From Bombyx mori (taxonomy: Eukaryota > Arthropoda > Insecta > Lepidoptera > Bombycidae), in assembly GCF_030269925.1 (NCBI RefSeq), contig NC_085107.1, positions 18,850,001 to 18,914,000 on the forward strand: a stretch of DNA of 64,000 bases. The letters run 5' to 3'. The translations under genes were made by a program, and so were the position numbers. Shown in pieces: positions 54,758 through 63,652 of the stretch. Position 1 is the stretch's first letter. The number at the start of each line of letters is the position of its first letter. Below the pieces are notes generated by a model that saw only the letters and a program-made list of their open reading frames with translations, was not told the origin of the DNA and did no database searches.

Positions 54758-56386
54758 TTATAACGTACGCGACACGGACTCATAAACGTCCATGTGATCG
54801 AACGCGGCCGCGAGCCGCTGTTCGGGGGTTGTCGACCTACGGATAGCGTCAGCGAACGATCGCAGACGGTCGAAGTTCACCGCGGTGACGAAGTCGCGCA
54901 CGAGCGCGAAGTCGTTGGCGGCAGAGGGTTGCGGGGGACGGAACGCGGGCGCGGGGCGAGGTGCGAGCAGGGGCTGAGGCGCGGGGCGTGTCGCGAGCGG
55001 GGGCGGGGGTGCGGTTTGTGTTCCCGCCTTCGTATACGGCAGCGGCTTTTTCCACGCTGAAACCGTGGGAACTGCAGCCGGCACGAAGGCAGGTTTCGGC
55101 ACTGAGGGTGCCGAAGTCTTTGGGCCGACGGTTCGCGGAGCTGGGAGGGTTGAACGCTTGCGCGGAGCCCTAGGACATCCACGGTAGTTCGCGGGGTGCC
55201 CTTGCTTAAGGCATAGGACACAGCTTGGGGGTTCGGTCGCGGTTTCCCTAACACGCGAGCAATCTAGTGTGGCGTGGTCGCCGAGGCACTTTACGCAGCG
55301 GGGGCGCGCGTGGCAATTACGAGCCGAGTGGCCGTAAAGCTGACATCTGTAGCACTGCCCGGGAGTGCCACGCTTGTGGGGGGCTTCGATTGAGATCCCG
55401 GATAGGCCGCAAATTGTCGTGAGACATGCGATCTTCTTTTTGGCCTCCGGGGTGGGTTCTAACGCCACGAGTATCATATTATAGGGCTGTTTGCCCCGCC
55501 CGCTGTGCATCCGGTGCACACTAACTATCGGGAGGGCCTGAGCGGTCAGATCCTCCTTTATGTAGTCGGTGTCGAGTTCTTTAGGGACTCCGCGTATCAC
55601 TACGCGGAGCTCGCGGTCCTCCTGAAGAGCATAGGTGTGGAAACCTATGTTCTCCTTTCGGAGGTATGCTGAGAGGGCCCTATGGTCGCCCGGCGTTGCG
55701 ACCTTTATCTGAATCCCATGCGCGACGTTACGCGCATGGGTATAATTAATTTTATTTGCCTGAAGGGCCTGGGAAACGCGGTTCCACGCAGTTTTTTCCT
55801 GGAGAATCAGCGGGGGCGGGGCAGCTGCTTTAGGAGCGGGCGCGGGCTTGGGACGCGGCGGCGGGGTTACGCGGCGAGCGGAGTCCGACTCCGGTGTCAC
55901 GACTACCTGCGGGCGGGAGGCGGTCGCGGATTTTGTCTGCTTCGTCGTGGAGCTCCGGGACTCCACGGCGCGAGTACGCTTTTTACCGCGCGTTACGGTT
56001 TGGAACCCATCCGAAGTTCCAGGCTGAGGGCTTGACGCGGATTCGAAATCCATCTCCGATTCGGTATCGGAGCCTGAACTTGAAACGATCGAGGTCGCGG
56101 CGGACGTAGCGCGTGATGACGTAACCGACGCGGGCGCGGGGGTGGGGGTAGCGCTAGGCGCTTCGTGAGTCGCATCGTGGGAACGTGCGCTCGAACTTGA
56201 CGCGGCGGCGGGGGGTGCGCGGCGTGCCTCCGAGGCACGTTTGAAATACGCGGCGACGGACGCGGGGGGGGAGGGATTGCCACGAGAGGCCCTATATGCC
56301 AGATATTCGGCCCTAATTGTCGGGTACCTTTCCCGGAGGAACCCGACAAAATCACTATCACTGACACTGTCACGATCTTCAATCAT
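54758..56386 (-). CDS. LINE ORF1: gag-like RNA-binding protein
   Basis: The ATG at 56386 (MIEDRDSVSD) is preferred because the frame above it reads GC-rich UTR without an ATG, and the sister copy has its ATG at the same point. About 542 residues. Order: acidic N-terminus with RERYPTIRAEYL; a long Ala/Ser/Pro-rich region; an RRM-like/PRE_C2HC region (VVIRGVPKELDTDYIKEDL); three CCHC-type knuckles CYRCQLYGHSARNC, CVKCLGDHATLDC and CVLCLKQGHPANYRGC; a proline-rich tail. Such proteins coat the element RNA. Its stop lies 18 bases before the ORF2 ATG, so ORF2 translation probably depends on reinitiation or similar coupling. Confidence 0.93.
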   Translation of the reverse strand: MIEDRDSVSDSDFVGFLRERYPTIRAEYLAYRASRGNPSPPASVAAYFKRASEARRAPPAAASSSSARSHDATHEAPSATPTPAPASVTSSRATSAATSIVSSSGSDTESEMDFESASSPQPGTSDGFQTVTRGKKRTRAVESRSSTTKQTKSATASRPQVVVTPESDSARRVTPPPRPKPAPAPKAAAPPPLILQEKTAWNRVSQALQANKINYTHARNVAHGIQIKVATPGDHRALSAYLRKENIGFHTYALQEDRELRVVIRGVPKELDTDYIKEDLTAQALPIVSVHRMHSGRGKQPYNMILVALEPTPEAKKKIACLTTICGLSGISIEAPHKRGTPGQCYRCQLYGHSARNCHARPRCVKCLGDHATLDCSRVRETATEPPSCVLCLKQGHPANYRGCPRAPRKRSTLPAPRTVGPKTSAPSVPKPAFVPAAVPTVSAWKKPLPYTKAGTQTAPPPPLATRPAPQPLLAPRPAPAFRPPQPSAANDFALVRDFVTAVNFDRLRSFADAIRRSTTPEQRLAAAFDHMDVYESVSRTL

Positions 56387-56939
56387 CTTGCTGTCTTCTT
56401 GCCCGGGGGGGGCGGCCCCGGGACTTTTGTTGAACTCGCCGAAAGGCGAGGCCCCGGATAGGATTTGTAACCCCCCTGTGCTGCAGGACAGCAAGGAGCA
56501 GGGGGGGGGAATGCCTATGCCGTGAAAACGGCAATCGGCGGGGAAAAGGAAAGGAACCCGCTCGGGCTGTATAGTGCTACAGCAGGCAGAATCGCGAGCG
56601 GGGGTCTAGTCTTGAAAAAGACTGTTGTTTTTGGGAAGGGTTAGGAAATCGCTAGCCTGTGAGTGCCACAGGAAGCTGAACGTAGCGATTGGTTGCCTTG
56701 AAAAAGGCAGTTGGTAAGGGTGGGTTCGCGGTTACAAAACTTTAGCGCACAAAAATGGACCTCGATACGCAGATCGCAAGCGACCAACGGATCGGCACGT
56801 CCGCACTACCGAATTGTACGCACGATGTATTCACGGTCACTACACTGTCGAGCACAACTGTGAGTTCAGAGACGCGGCTCGCAAGCGGGCCACGGATCGG
56901 AAAGCACGTCCGCGCACGACCGAGTCGTGAGCGAGAATG
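56387..56939 (-). promoter_or_regulatory. LINE 5' UTR with internal promoter expected
   Basis: Full 5' terminus shared with the 7.67-kb copy. Jockey-type LINEs use an internal RNA polymerase II promoter in the first bases. Here CATTCTCGCTC at the start and GGTCGCTTGCGATCTGCGT-like repeats (two similar GATCCGT..CGCTTGCGA blocks about 110 bp apart) are visible. Function is inferred. Confidence 0.5.
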
Positions 56940-56949
56940 ACAAAATACC
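56940..56949. repeat. LINE target-site duplication (right)
   Basis: ACAAAATACC, the perfect partner of 51629-51638. Confidence 0.96.
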
Positions 56950-57272
56950 CGGTCCTGAACACAGATAAATGCTGTTTGTTACATCGTTTCGGGACGCGGG
57001 CCGGGCGCGTGTTCATTTAAGTTAATATGCTAATCTTAAAACTATCGGGAATAATAAAGCAAAAGTGTATACTATTTATTTCAAAGCAACTTACGTTCTA
57101 TTCTTAGTAAAATCTATGTGCACGTTATCTATATCCTTATCTATCTATGTGCACTCTATATAATTTATCTATTTGTTATTTATCTATTTGTTATAACTCT
57201 ATGTCTATGTACGTATCTATATAAATCTATTATAAATTCTATAATTCTGAGGCGACGCCGCTGTCGCCAACA

Positions 57273-57277
57273 GTAAC
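57273..57277. repeat. BEL target-site duplication, right
   Basis: GTAAC directly after the CCAACA LTR end. Confidence 0.92.
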
Positions 57278-57525
57278 AATTAATATTAATATTTTGAAAT
57301 ACAAAAATACAATATTTGTATTCTTTGTACGAGGAGCACTTCTGCTTGAGATACAGGTTTTATCACCTAGTTCAAGCACAGATACAAATTATGATTGTGT
57401 TTCTACTTCTATGCTAACAATAAATAAAATAAAAATAAATTATTCTTATTATTCGTGGTAGTTCACTGTTAGCGTGTAAAATGTGTTTGAACGTGAGATG
57501 GAATTGCCTTCTGAATTTCTAGTCG
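57278..57525. other. AT-rich, nothing recognised
   Basis: No gene or repeat supported. Confidence 0.4.
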
Positions 57526-57528
57526 GAA

Positions 57529-57695
57529 CTTCTCAGTGGGTCGCATTTCCGATCCGGCGGTAGATTCTGCGAAGCACTGCTCTTGCTAGAGCTAGTGTTA
57601 GTAACACTTCCGATTTGAGCCCCGTAAGCTCACCCACATGTTAGGGTGAAGCTGAAATAGCCACTCAAGGCTTTCAGCATAGCTACAAAAAAAGT
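57529..57695 (+). mobile_element. Jockey LINE, very short 3' UTR insertion
   Basis: CTTCTCAGTGGGTCGCATTT, GGTAGATTCTGCGAAGCACT, AAGCTGAAATAGCCACTCAAGG and an ACAAAAAAAG tail: only the 3' UTR. A 13-bp duplication GAACTTCTCAGTG lies at 57526-57538 and 57707-57719. Confidence 0.85.
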
Positions 57696-57894
57696 GAGGC
57701 GGGTGTGAACTTCTCAGTGTACTCTACAGCAGTAAAAAGTGGTAATTGAAAGTTGCAGAAGATCTATGCATACTTTTAGCCCTATGAGTTTAATTTATCA
57801 ACGCATACCTACTAAAAAGTCAAACTTTAGAGTGACCGAATTTAGGGTATTTTTTAGCATTCATTATAACTAGCTACTACAAAGTTGCGAAGTC

Positions 57895-58405
57895 TTTTTT
57901 ATTTTACATACTTAATTAATGTTCACGAATGAATTTCGCGATGAACGAATAACATTGTGCTAAATATAAAATTCTCGTGTCACAATGTTCGTTCCCATAC
58001 TCCTCTGAAACTGCTTGACCGATTCTCATGAAATTTTTTATGCATATTCAGTAAGCCTGAGAATCGGCTACTATCTATTTTTCATACCCCTAATTGATTA
58101 GGGTTGTCCACCCCTAACATATTTTTTTTTATTTGGACATTTTTTTTGTTATAATGAGGTATTATGTGGTTGAATGAGGTTTTGTTATTTTTATTATATA
58201 TTCCCTCATCGTTCACAGAACTACATACCTTTTTCACTCATTGCGCACATCCTTACACACTTACAATAAGTTAGTTTTTTTTTTCTACACTAGAAATTCC
58301 CTAGAAATCTTATATGTATATGGCAAAACAATGTTTGCCGGGTCAGCTAGTTGTGCTATAAAAAACAAACCCGCAAAAATTTGAGTTTGCGTAACACTTA
58401 CACAA
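57895..58405 (+). mobile_element. Bm1 SINE 5' half, degenerate, split by an insertion
   Basis: ACATACTTAATTAATGTTCACGAATGA and CGAACGAATAACATTGTGCTA resume after 58350 as TGTGCTATAAAAAACAAACCCGCAAAAATTTGAGTTTGCGTAA, the Bm1 order. The head and the 3' half are absent. Confidence 0.7.
57963..58350 (+). mobile_element. Helitron-like element inside Bm1
   Basis: ATATAAAATTCTCGTGTCAC, CTGCTTGACCGATTCTCATG, then AATGTTTGCCGGGTCAGCTAG at the end: the common lepidopteran Helitron-like layout. It is flanked by TTGTGCTA on both sides (57955-57962, 58351-58358), which is unexpected for Helitrons. Confidence 0.65.
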
Positions 58406-59116
58406 TTGTGACAACCTTGATCATAGAAACAATTATATTTTATTTAATATCTTTGTTTTGAGCCTAAAGATTTTTTTAATACATAAACAAAAATGTTAGT
58501 CTGTAAAATATTGCATAGTAATATTAGTATAATATTGTATTGAAATCGAAATATTGGATAGTACAACCATTTGAAAAGGCAGACTTACAAATATTATAAC
58601 TGAGTACTCGTAATAGAGTTTGATTTAATGACACTGATATCGAATGGATGGAAAATAAAATGCTTCCACGAAGCACTAAATGAACCTACAAAAAAAACTT
58701 TGAAGAAACCTGTCTACCGAGAACCTAAGTTCAAAACAATACCAAAAAGGGCCTAAAGCTATGAACCGATTACGGGATTCCATATTTTATTGCGATAGAC
58801 GGAAAGGTTGATTTTTAAGAACACAAACACACAACCAAGTCGTTTTTATATTATTTGTTGTTTGCTTACTATGAATAACGAATCAAACGCACCTTATATT
58901 TTTATAAAAGCATTAATCCCAACTCGGGACCCGAAATAACATCAAAGATCGCAAGAAAAGATAATACTTTTGAAAACACTAAACCGAGTTTCCGAGTGAT
59001 TTGATTCGAGTAACTTTTCTTAGTAATTTATATTACTTCGGGTATATCCTGGGTCAATTACTTTTGTTTAAGAGAAAGAAATACGAATATAATATTTTGA
59101 TTAATTATTATTAGAA
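58406..59116. other. AT-rich, nothing recognised
   Basis: No gene or repeat supported. Confidence 0.42.
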
Positions 59117-59333
59117 TAGGTAGTAGAGCGCCTTGCGAGTCCGCTCAGGTACCACTACGTCGCCTATATTTCTGCCGGGATGCAGTAATGTGTTCTGACT
59201 CAAGGGGTGGGGCAGCCGTTCTATAGAACTTAGAACTCATGTCTCAAGAGCAGCGGCGATATTTACGTTGTTGATGACCCTGGACTCCGTTAACCATTTA
59301 ACAGCTCGTGGGCTGCTTCTCATTATCCAGCAA
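59117..59333 (+). mobile_element. Bm1 SINE, diverged, 5'-truncated
   Basis: GAGCGCCTTGCGAGTCCGCT, TTTCTGCCGGGATGCAGTAA, GGGGTGGGGCAGCCGTTCTA, ACTCCGTTAACCATTTAACA. The tail is replaced by CCAGCAAAAATC. Confidence 0.78.
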
Positions 59334-60579
59334 AAATCAAATTACTTAAGACTTTAATTTTAATTGGCGTATAACTTAATTAATATAAACATCAAACCTA
59401 TAAAACGGCCATTCTCGGCATTAACGAGACAAATGGAAGTCACATCGCCGTAAAATAGATTTCCCTTTCACAACCCATTATAAAAAGCATTCAATACAAA
59501 AATTTATCGGTATACACGTCGAAGTTTGATTGATACAAGGACTGTATTTATACCTCTATGCTCTAGTTAAATAGTATAATTTAAATTTGTAAAATATTAT
59601 ATGTTGTATTCAATAATACGCAAAAAAAATCCAATCTTTATTATTAAAATTTATCTACTTAATATTTCAAAAAACATTTGAAAATCAATAAGTGAGTTAA
59701 GTAATGAAAAATCAAATCTAAGAAATTTATTACATACCTCAAACCAGTTCGACAGCGTGTTCTAGTATTAACATCGGATATATTAAAAACAAATTACGTG
59801 TTAATTAAAGAATTAGAAGTGTATACAATTAAAATTAAACACGTATCGAAAAAAAAATTGAGTAATAATTTCCGTGAGTAATTTCATGTATAAGATGTCA
59901 CAAAAAAAAACATAGATATCCATTAATAATTGAAAACGGATACTGAACAGCCTATGACGGAAACTGTGCAGACATGAAAACGAATGTGGAGTCCCGGAAG
60001 CGATTTTACGAATCGTATTGTTTTGCGAAAACTTAAAGCCCTTCTAGGTGATTAAAGTGAATATCTTTAGGACCCACTGAATTATTATGTAGCTCGTTCC
60101 CAGTTGGACTTGTTATAAAAGCATTTTGCTAAGAGAATTTCAATTTTTACAAGTTCGACGTATACTGGGTTGGCTGTGATGGTTTCCGTATGTTCAGAGA
60201 TACAAAAAAAAAAATCATACAACAATAGGCTGCGACTTGTGTATGTCTTCAAATTGTCGATGTTCATAAACAGCGATAAGAAGTTTCATTACAATCAAAT
60301 AGACTGCAGGTTCAGCTGACGTCGATAACAAAAACAAAAAAAAAAAAAAAATTAAGATAATTATGTTAAAATTACTGCAAATTTGTAGTCGTAACTAAGT
60401 TATTTGTAATTCATGGTGTTTGGCTGATGATACTCTCTCCATTAAAATTAAAGTGAATTTGAGAGGAATTTCAAATTTAATAACAAAATAAAAGAACAAG
60501 ACGAAAGGCCGTTGAAATTGAAAACGAAACGAAGTGTAAGGAAATTTTAGGTGTAGTTAGTATGTACTTTAAGTAAATT
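59334..60579. other. AT-rich, nothing recognised
   Basis: No gene or repeat supported. A 60-residue minus frame at 60085-60267 has no known domain. Confidence 0.42.
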
Positions 60580-61016
60580 GTTTTTTTTTATTGCTAAGTT
60601 TTGTAAACATGCTCCCACTTGGTGTTAAACAGTTACCGGAGCTCATAGGCATCAACAACGCAAATGCCGCCACTCATATTGAGAATCTAGTTCTAAGTAC
60701 AACTGTTTCCCCACCCTTTAAGCCGGAACGCATTAATGCTTTACTGCAGAAATAGGCAGGATGGTGGTAACTACCCGTGCGGACTCACAAGAGGTCCTAC
60801 CACCAGTAATTACACAAATTATATTTTTTCCGGGTTACATTTATATTACACGATGTTATTCCATCATGGTTAAAAAAGTCAAAGTCGTTCGTGAACATTT
60901 ATTAAGTCCATATTTCATCAGAATAATTTACATGTCTGCGGGATTCGAACCCCGGTACAGTCGCATCGCTATATACGAATCCATAGACTTGTTATTCTTA
61001 AGGTTACGACGACTTT
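60580..61016 (-). mobile_element. Bm1 SINE, full length, older
   Basis: TTTTTTTTATTGCTAAGTTT at the 3' side, CTTTACTGCAGAAATAGGCA, CTCACAAGAGGTCCTACCAC, and the head GGTTACGACGACTTT. Substitutions and small indels are scattered throughout. Confidence 0.9.
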
Positions 61017-61130
61017 AAAAACATAACATGCATTCACAAAAATAGTTAAAATATTACATTTCTGAACTACTTGGTACATAATTAAAATTTAATCATTTCA
61101 TATATGTATGTACCTATATTAAAAGCAGGA

Positions 61131-61192
61131 AGCTAGCTACGCTAAGCTAGCTACCTACCTACGCTAAACTAGCTAGCTTAGCGTAGCTAGCT
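61131..61192. repeat. 21-bp perfect inverted repeat (AGCTAGC-rich)
   Basis: 61131-61151 is the exact reverse complement of 61172-61192, with a 20-base spacer at 61152-61171. The sequence is built from AGCTAGCTACGCTAAGCTAG-like words and lies just before the terminus at 61210. Confidence 0.93.
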
Positions 61193-61204
61193 AGCTAGGC
61201 ACAA

Positions 61205-61228
61205 CGATGCTAAAGAAGTTTTCACTTC
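61205..61228. repeat. End of inverted-repeat element (GAAGT..ACTTC family)
   Basis: CTAAAGAAGTTTTCACTTC is the inverse of the GAAGTGAAACTTCTTTAG terminus, with one extra T. The partner end was not found; the hairpin at 61131 lies just inside. Confidence 0.45.
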
Positions 61229-62033
61229 ACAAATAAACAAATATATCACCGAAATAAACGGGCGAAAGGGATACAACCAAGCCAATATTTACAAATAAAA
61301 AAATCCTTCTCGAGCCACTTTTGAAAAAAAACATGTAGCAATTATAAATCGCCAACCAAACAATACGGTCCAAAGCTAATTGATCTCTCGAAACGCACTA
61401 TATGTAGACGCAGCGGTGTCACATAGTTTGGACGTTATGTTTATTTGACAACATACAAACACTGATAGAAAATAAATATTCGAAACGACAGAAATATTAA
61501 AAATAAATAAAAATACTATTTATAATTTTATTAACGATGGTTAGTACCACTTAATAGCTATAAGGAGCGAATAATAAATTGATACTGATAATACTATTTA
61601 TATAATGCTGAACTAAATGTATGCGGAGCAGCTGTATAGTACAGAAATAGAACACAATATTATTGTTTATTTAAGCGGATATGTCTGAGTAGGACAATAT
61701 GACTGAGATTTTTTTTAATAGTAGAATTTCATATTCCAATTTTTAACGCTTCGGTTAATTCAGTTATTGTAGTCACAGCCGTCTAAATGGCATTCATCAA
61801 AATTTAATATTAAAATAGAGCAGAATAAAGAAAAAATCTTGAAGTTTGGCCATTTATATAGCTTTGAATTTTATTTTAACGATAAGAGCGCCCTCGGCAT
61901 AATAGAAGAAGTAGAGCCAGTTGTTTATTTACGGACGCTTATCAATTTCAATTTCAATTTCAATGATCTCGTGTACGATAACAATCCAAGCTCACGGCAA
62001 GTTCTAACCTGGAAACGCTGCATCTATTCCGAT
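61229..62033. other. AT-rich, nothing recognised
   Basis: The 68-residue plus frame at 61839-62045 has a low-complexity NFNFNFND stretch and no known domain. No gene supported. Confidence 0.42.
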
Positions 62034-62282
62034 TTTTTCCAATAAAATACTTACTTTAAGTAACACACATGCTCACGAATCACGTCTGTCTGTCGTATCG
62101 ATATCGTGTAATAAAAATCAAATCCGTAAACAAAATTGTAAAATGCGTAATTACTAAACGATTGACATATAGACCAAGCCTCAAGGTGGATGGCGGATCC
62201 ACTTTGTAATGTCTATAAGCTCCACTTAAAGCTAGCTGGTCCGAAAGCTTTTTCGGTCGTCTAGCCAATAAAATAAAAATAA
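62034..62282 (+). mobile_element. Bm1 SINE, degenerate with deletions
   Basis: AATAAAATACTTACTTTAAG, ATATCGTGTAATAAAAATCAAATCCG, TGCGTAATTACTAA, CCTCAAGGTGGATGGCGGATC and GTCTAGCCAATAAAATAAAA keep Bm1 order but lack most of the middle. Confidence 0.75.
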
Positions 62283-62756
62283 AACCAACGATTAAAATTA
62301 GATACCGTTTACTAAAAGATAAGTTCTCATATTTGTCTAGGCCCTAATATATTCAAAGCTTTCATTGGCCATCGTAAATAAATATTCGTTACTGTAAAAC
62401 GGAAATAAGTCTTGGGCGTCTACAGCTAAAGCAATTAACGGGAAGACAAAGCTCGTAATTGCATTTACTGTCGTGTCTACAAATCGACGTTTTTATCAGT
62501 CCGGAAATAGAAGTGAATCGGCTTCCTTCTTAGCGTTCGCTTCGGGAATGCACCTCACTTATTAAGCTGTCTTATTTTGTGTACGTCTACTGAACGTGAT
62601 GGAAAATCTATTAGCAGGTAATCGCTGCCTGTAATCTCGCTTCAATATGCAAATATTTCTAGGGCACTAGGAAGCAGGTCTGATATTATTTCCTCGTTGA
62701 AAATCGTTTCACAACGTCCCCATTAACGTAGATTATTATTGATCTAAATAACTACG
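62283..62756. other. Unassigned
   Basis: Mixed composition. No gene or repeat supported. Confidence 0.4.
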
Positions 62757-63032
62757 GTCGTCTGGTGTAGTGGTAAGTGACATGGTCACTACACAAGGGG
62801 GTCGCGGGTTCGAATCCCGCCAAGGGAAGATATTTGTATGATAAATATAAATGTGTTTTCCAGGGTTATGGATGTATATTAAATATATGTATATGTATAA
62901 TAAAAATCTTACATTTATATCCGTTATCTGGTACCTGTAGCACAAGTTCTTTACGAACTTATCACGGGACCAGTTAACGTGGCGTGATTGTTAGTAAATA
63001 TTTATTTATTTATTATTTATTATTATTTATTT
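62757..63032 (+). mobile_element. tRNA-derived SINE, complete
   Basis: GGTCGTCTGGTGTAGTGGTA and GGTCGCGGGTTCGAATCCCG head, the same body as 27.23 kb (TTCCAGGGTTATGGATG, TATCTGGTACCTGTAGC) and an (ATTT)n tail. Closely similar to the copies at the window start and at 27.23 kb. Confidence 0.88.
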
Positions 63033-63159
63033 AACTAACAGTCTTCGCAACTTATTTGCAACGAAATTAGATACGCCTGTCAAACTAAATGTTTTTTTCA
63101 AACAAATACATTTAGTATTTAGTGTGTATATCAGTGGAAGTTGGAAAGTAGCCCAGGTG

Positions 63160-63652
63160 ATTGACAAATTAAGGAGCGGACGGTTAGCGTGGTATGGACA
63201 TGTGATGCGTAGAGAGGAGATGCATGTTTTTATTTTGTTTTTTTTATTGCTTAGCTGGGTGGGCGAGCTCACAGCCCACTTGGTGTAAAGTGGTTACTGG
63301 AGCCCATAGACATCTACAACGTAAATGCGCCACCCACCTTGAGATATAAGTTCTAAGATCTCAGTATAGTTACCACGGCTGCCCCACCCTTCAAACCGAA
63401 ACGCATTACTGCTTCACGGCAGAAATAGGCAGGGTGGTGGTACCTACCCGTGACTAGCAGATATATGGAAATGGTAGTGCAAGATAGAGGGGGAAAAGAT
63501 CGACCGAAGAAGACATGGATGGAGTGTATGAATGATGATATGAGAGAGAGAGGAGTGCCTATTGAGATGACGGCTGACAGAAGAGAATGGAATAGAAAAA
63601 TTAGCTGTGCCGACCCCATCTAGTGGGATAACGTGGAGACAAAGAAGAAGAA
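63160..63652 (+). mobile_element. RTE-like LINE fragment split by Bm1
   Basis: GCGTGGTATGGACATGTGAT..GAGATGCATGT before and GACTAGCAGATATATGGAAA after the Bm1 insert. Then GACCGAAGAAGACATGGATG and the 3' end GCCGACCCCATCTAGTGGGA. Same family as 32.66 and 39.01 kb. Confidence 0.76.
63227..63453 (-). mobile_element. Bm1 SINE, 5'-truncated, inside LINE fragment
   Basis: T-rich start, TTATTGCTTAGCTGGGTGGG, the core in inverse, ending at GTGGTGGTACCTACCCGTG where LINE sequence resumes. Confidence 0.93.

Larger units (their letters stand above)
51639..56939 (-). mobile_element. Jockey-clade LINE, apparently intact
   Basis: 5301 bp: 5' end CATTCTCGCTCACGACTCGG at 56939, about 550 bp GC-rich 5' UTR, ORF1, an 18-base gap, ORF2, a 3' UTR of about 195 bp and a 23-base poly(A) (51639-51661 as T). 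Both ORFs are open from ATG to stop, the target duplication is perfect and the tail is pure, all signs of a very recent full-length insertion. The clade is called from the ORF1 CCHC trio, APE-type endonuclease and LFADDTA reverse transcriptase. Confidence 0.94.
44976..57272 (-). mobile_element. BEL/Pao LTR retrotransposon with a nested LINE
   Basis: Two 1011-bp LTRs beginning TGTTGG and ending CCAACA enclose a 4964-bp interior (45987-50950). The order on the minus strand is 5' LTR, primer site, gag with zinc knuckles, A17-type protease, reverse-transcriptase fragments, RNase H, integrase, polypurine tract, 3' LTR. No envelope-like frame is visible. The LTRs look identical by eye once the LINE is excluded, so insertion is recent. 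The coding region has several lesions, so this copy is defective. BEL/Pao elements are classed with the Belpaoviridae; this is an endogenous genomic copy. Confidence 0.95.
50951..57272 (-). repeat. BEL/Pao 5' LTR, split by the LINE
   Basis: 50951-51638 and 56940-57272 together equal the 1011-bp 3' LTR (6322 minus 5301 inserted minus the 10-bp duplication). The LINE lies about 330 bp into the LTR as read from its 5' end, so it probably separates upstream promoter sequence from the rest. Confidence 0.95.

Noticed and set aside
54794..56525. Plus-strand frames of 88-117 residues opposite ORF1
   Set aside because: GC-rich antisense shadows of the Ala/Pro-rich LINE ORF1.
44976..57272. An endogenous virus with an envelope gene
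   Set aside because: No env-like frame exists between integrase and the 3' LTR. The architecture is a plain BEL/Pao retrotransposon.
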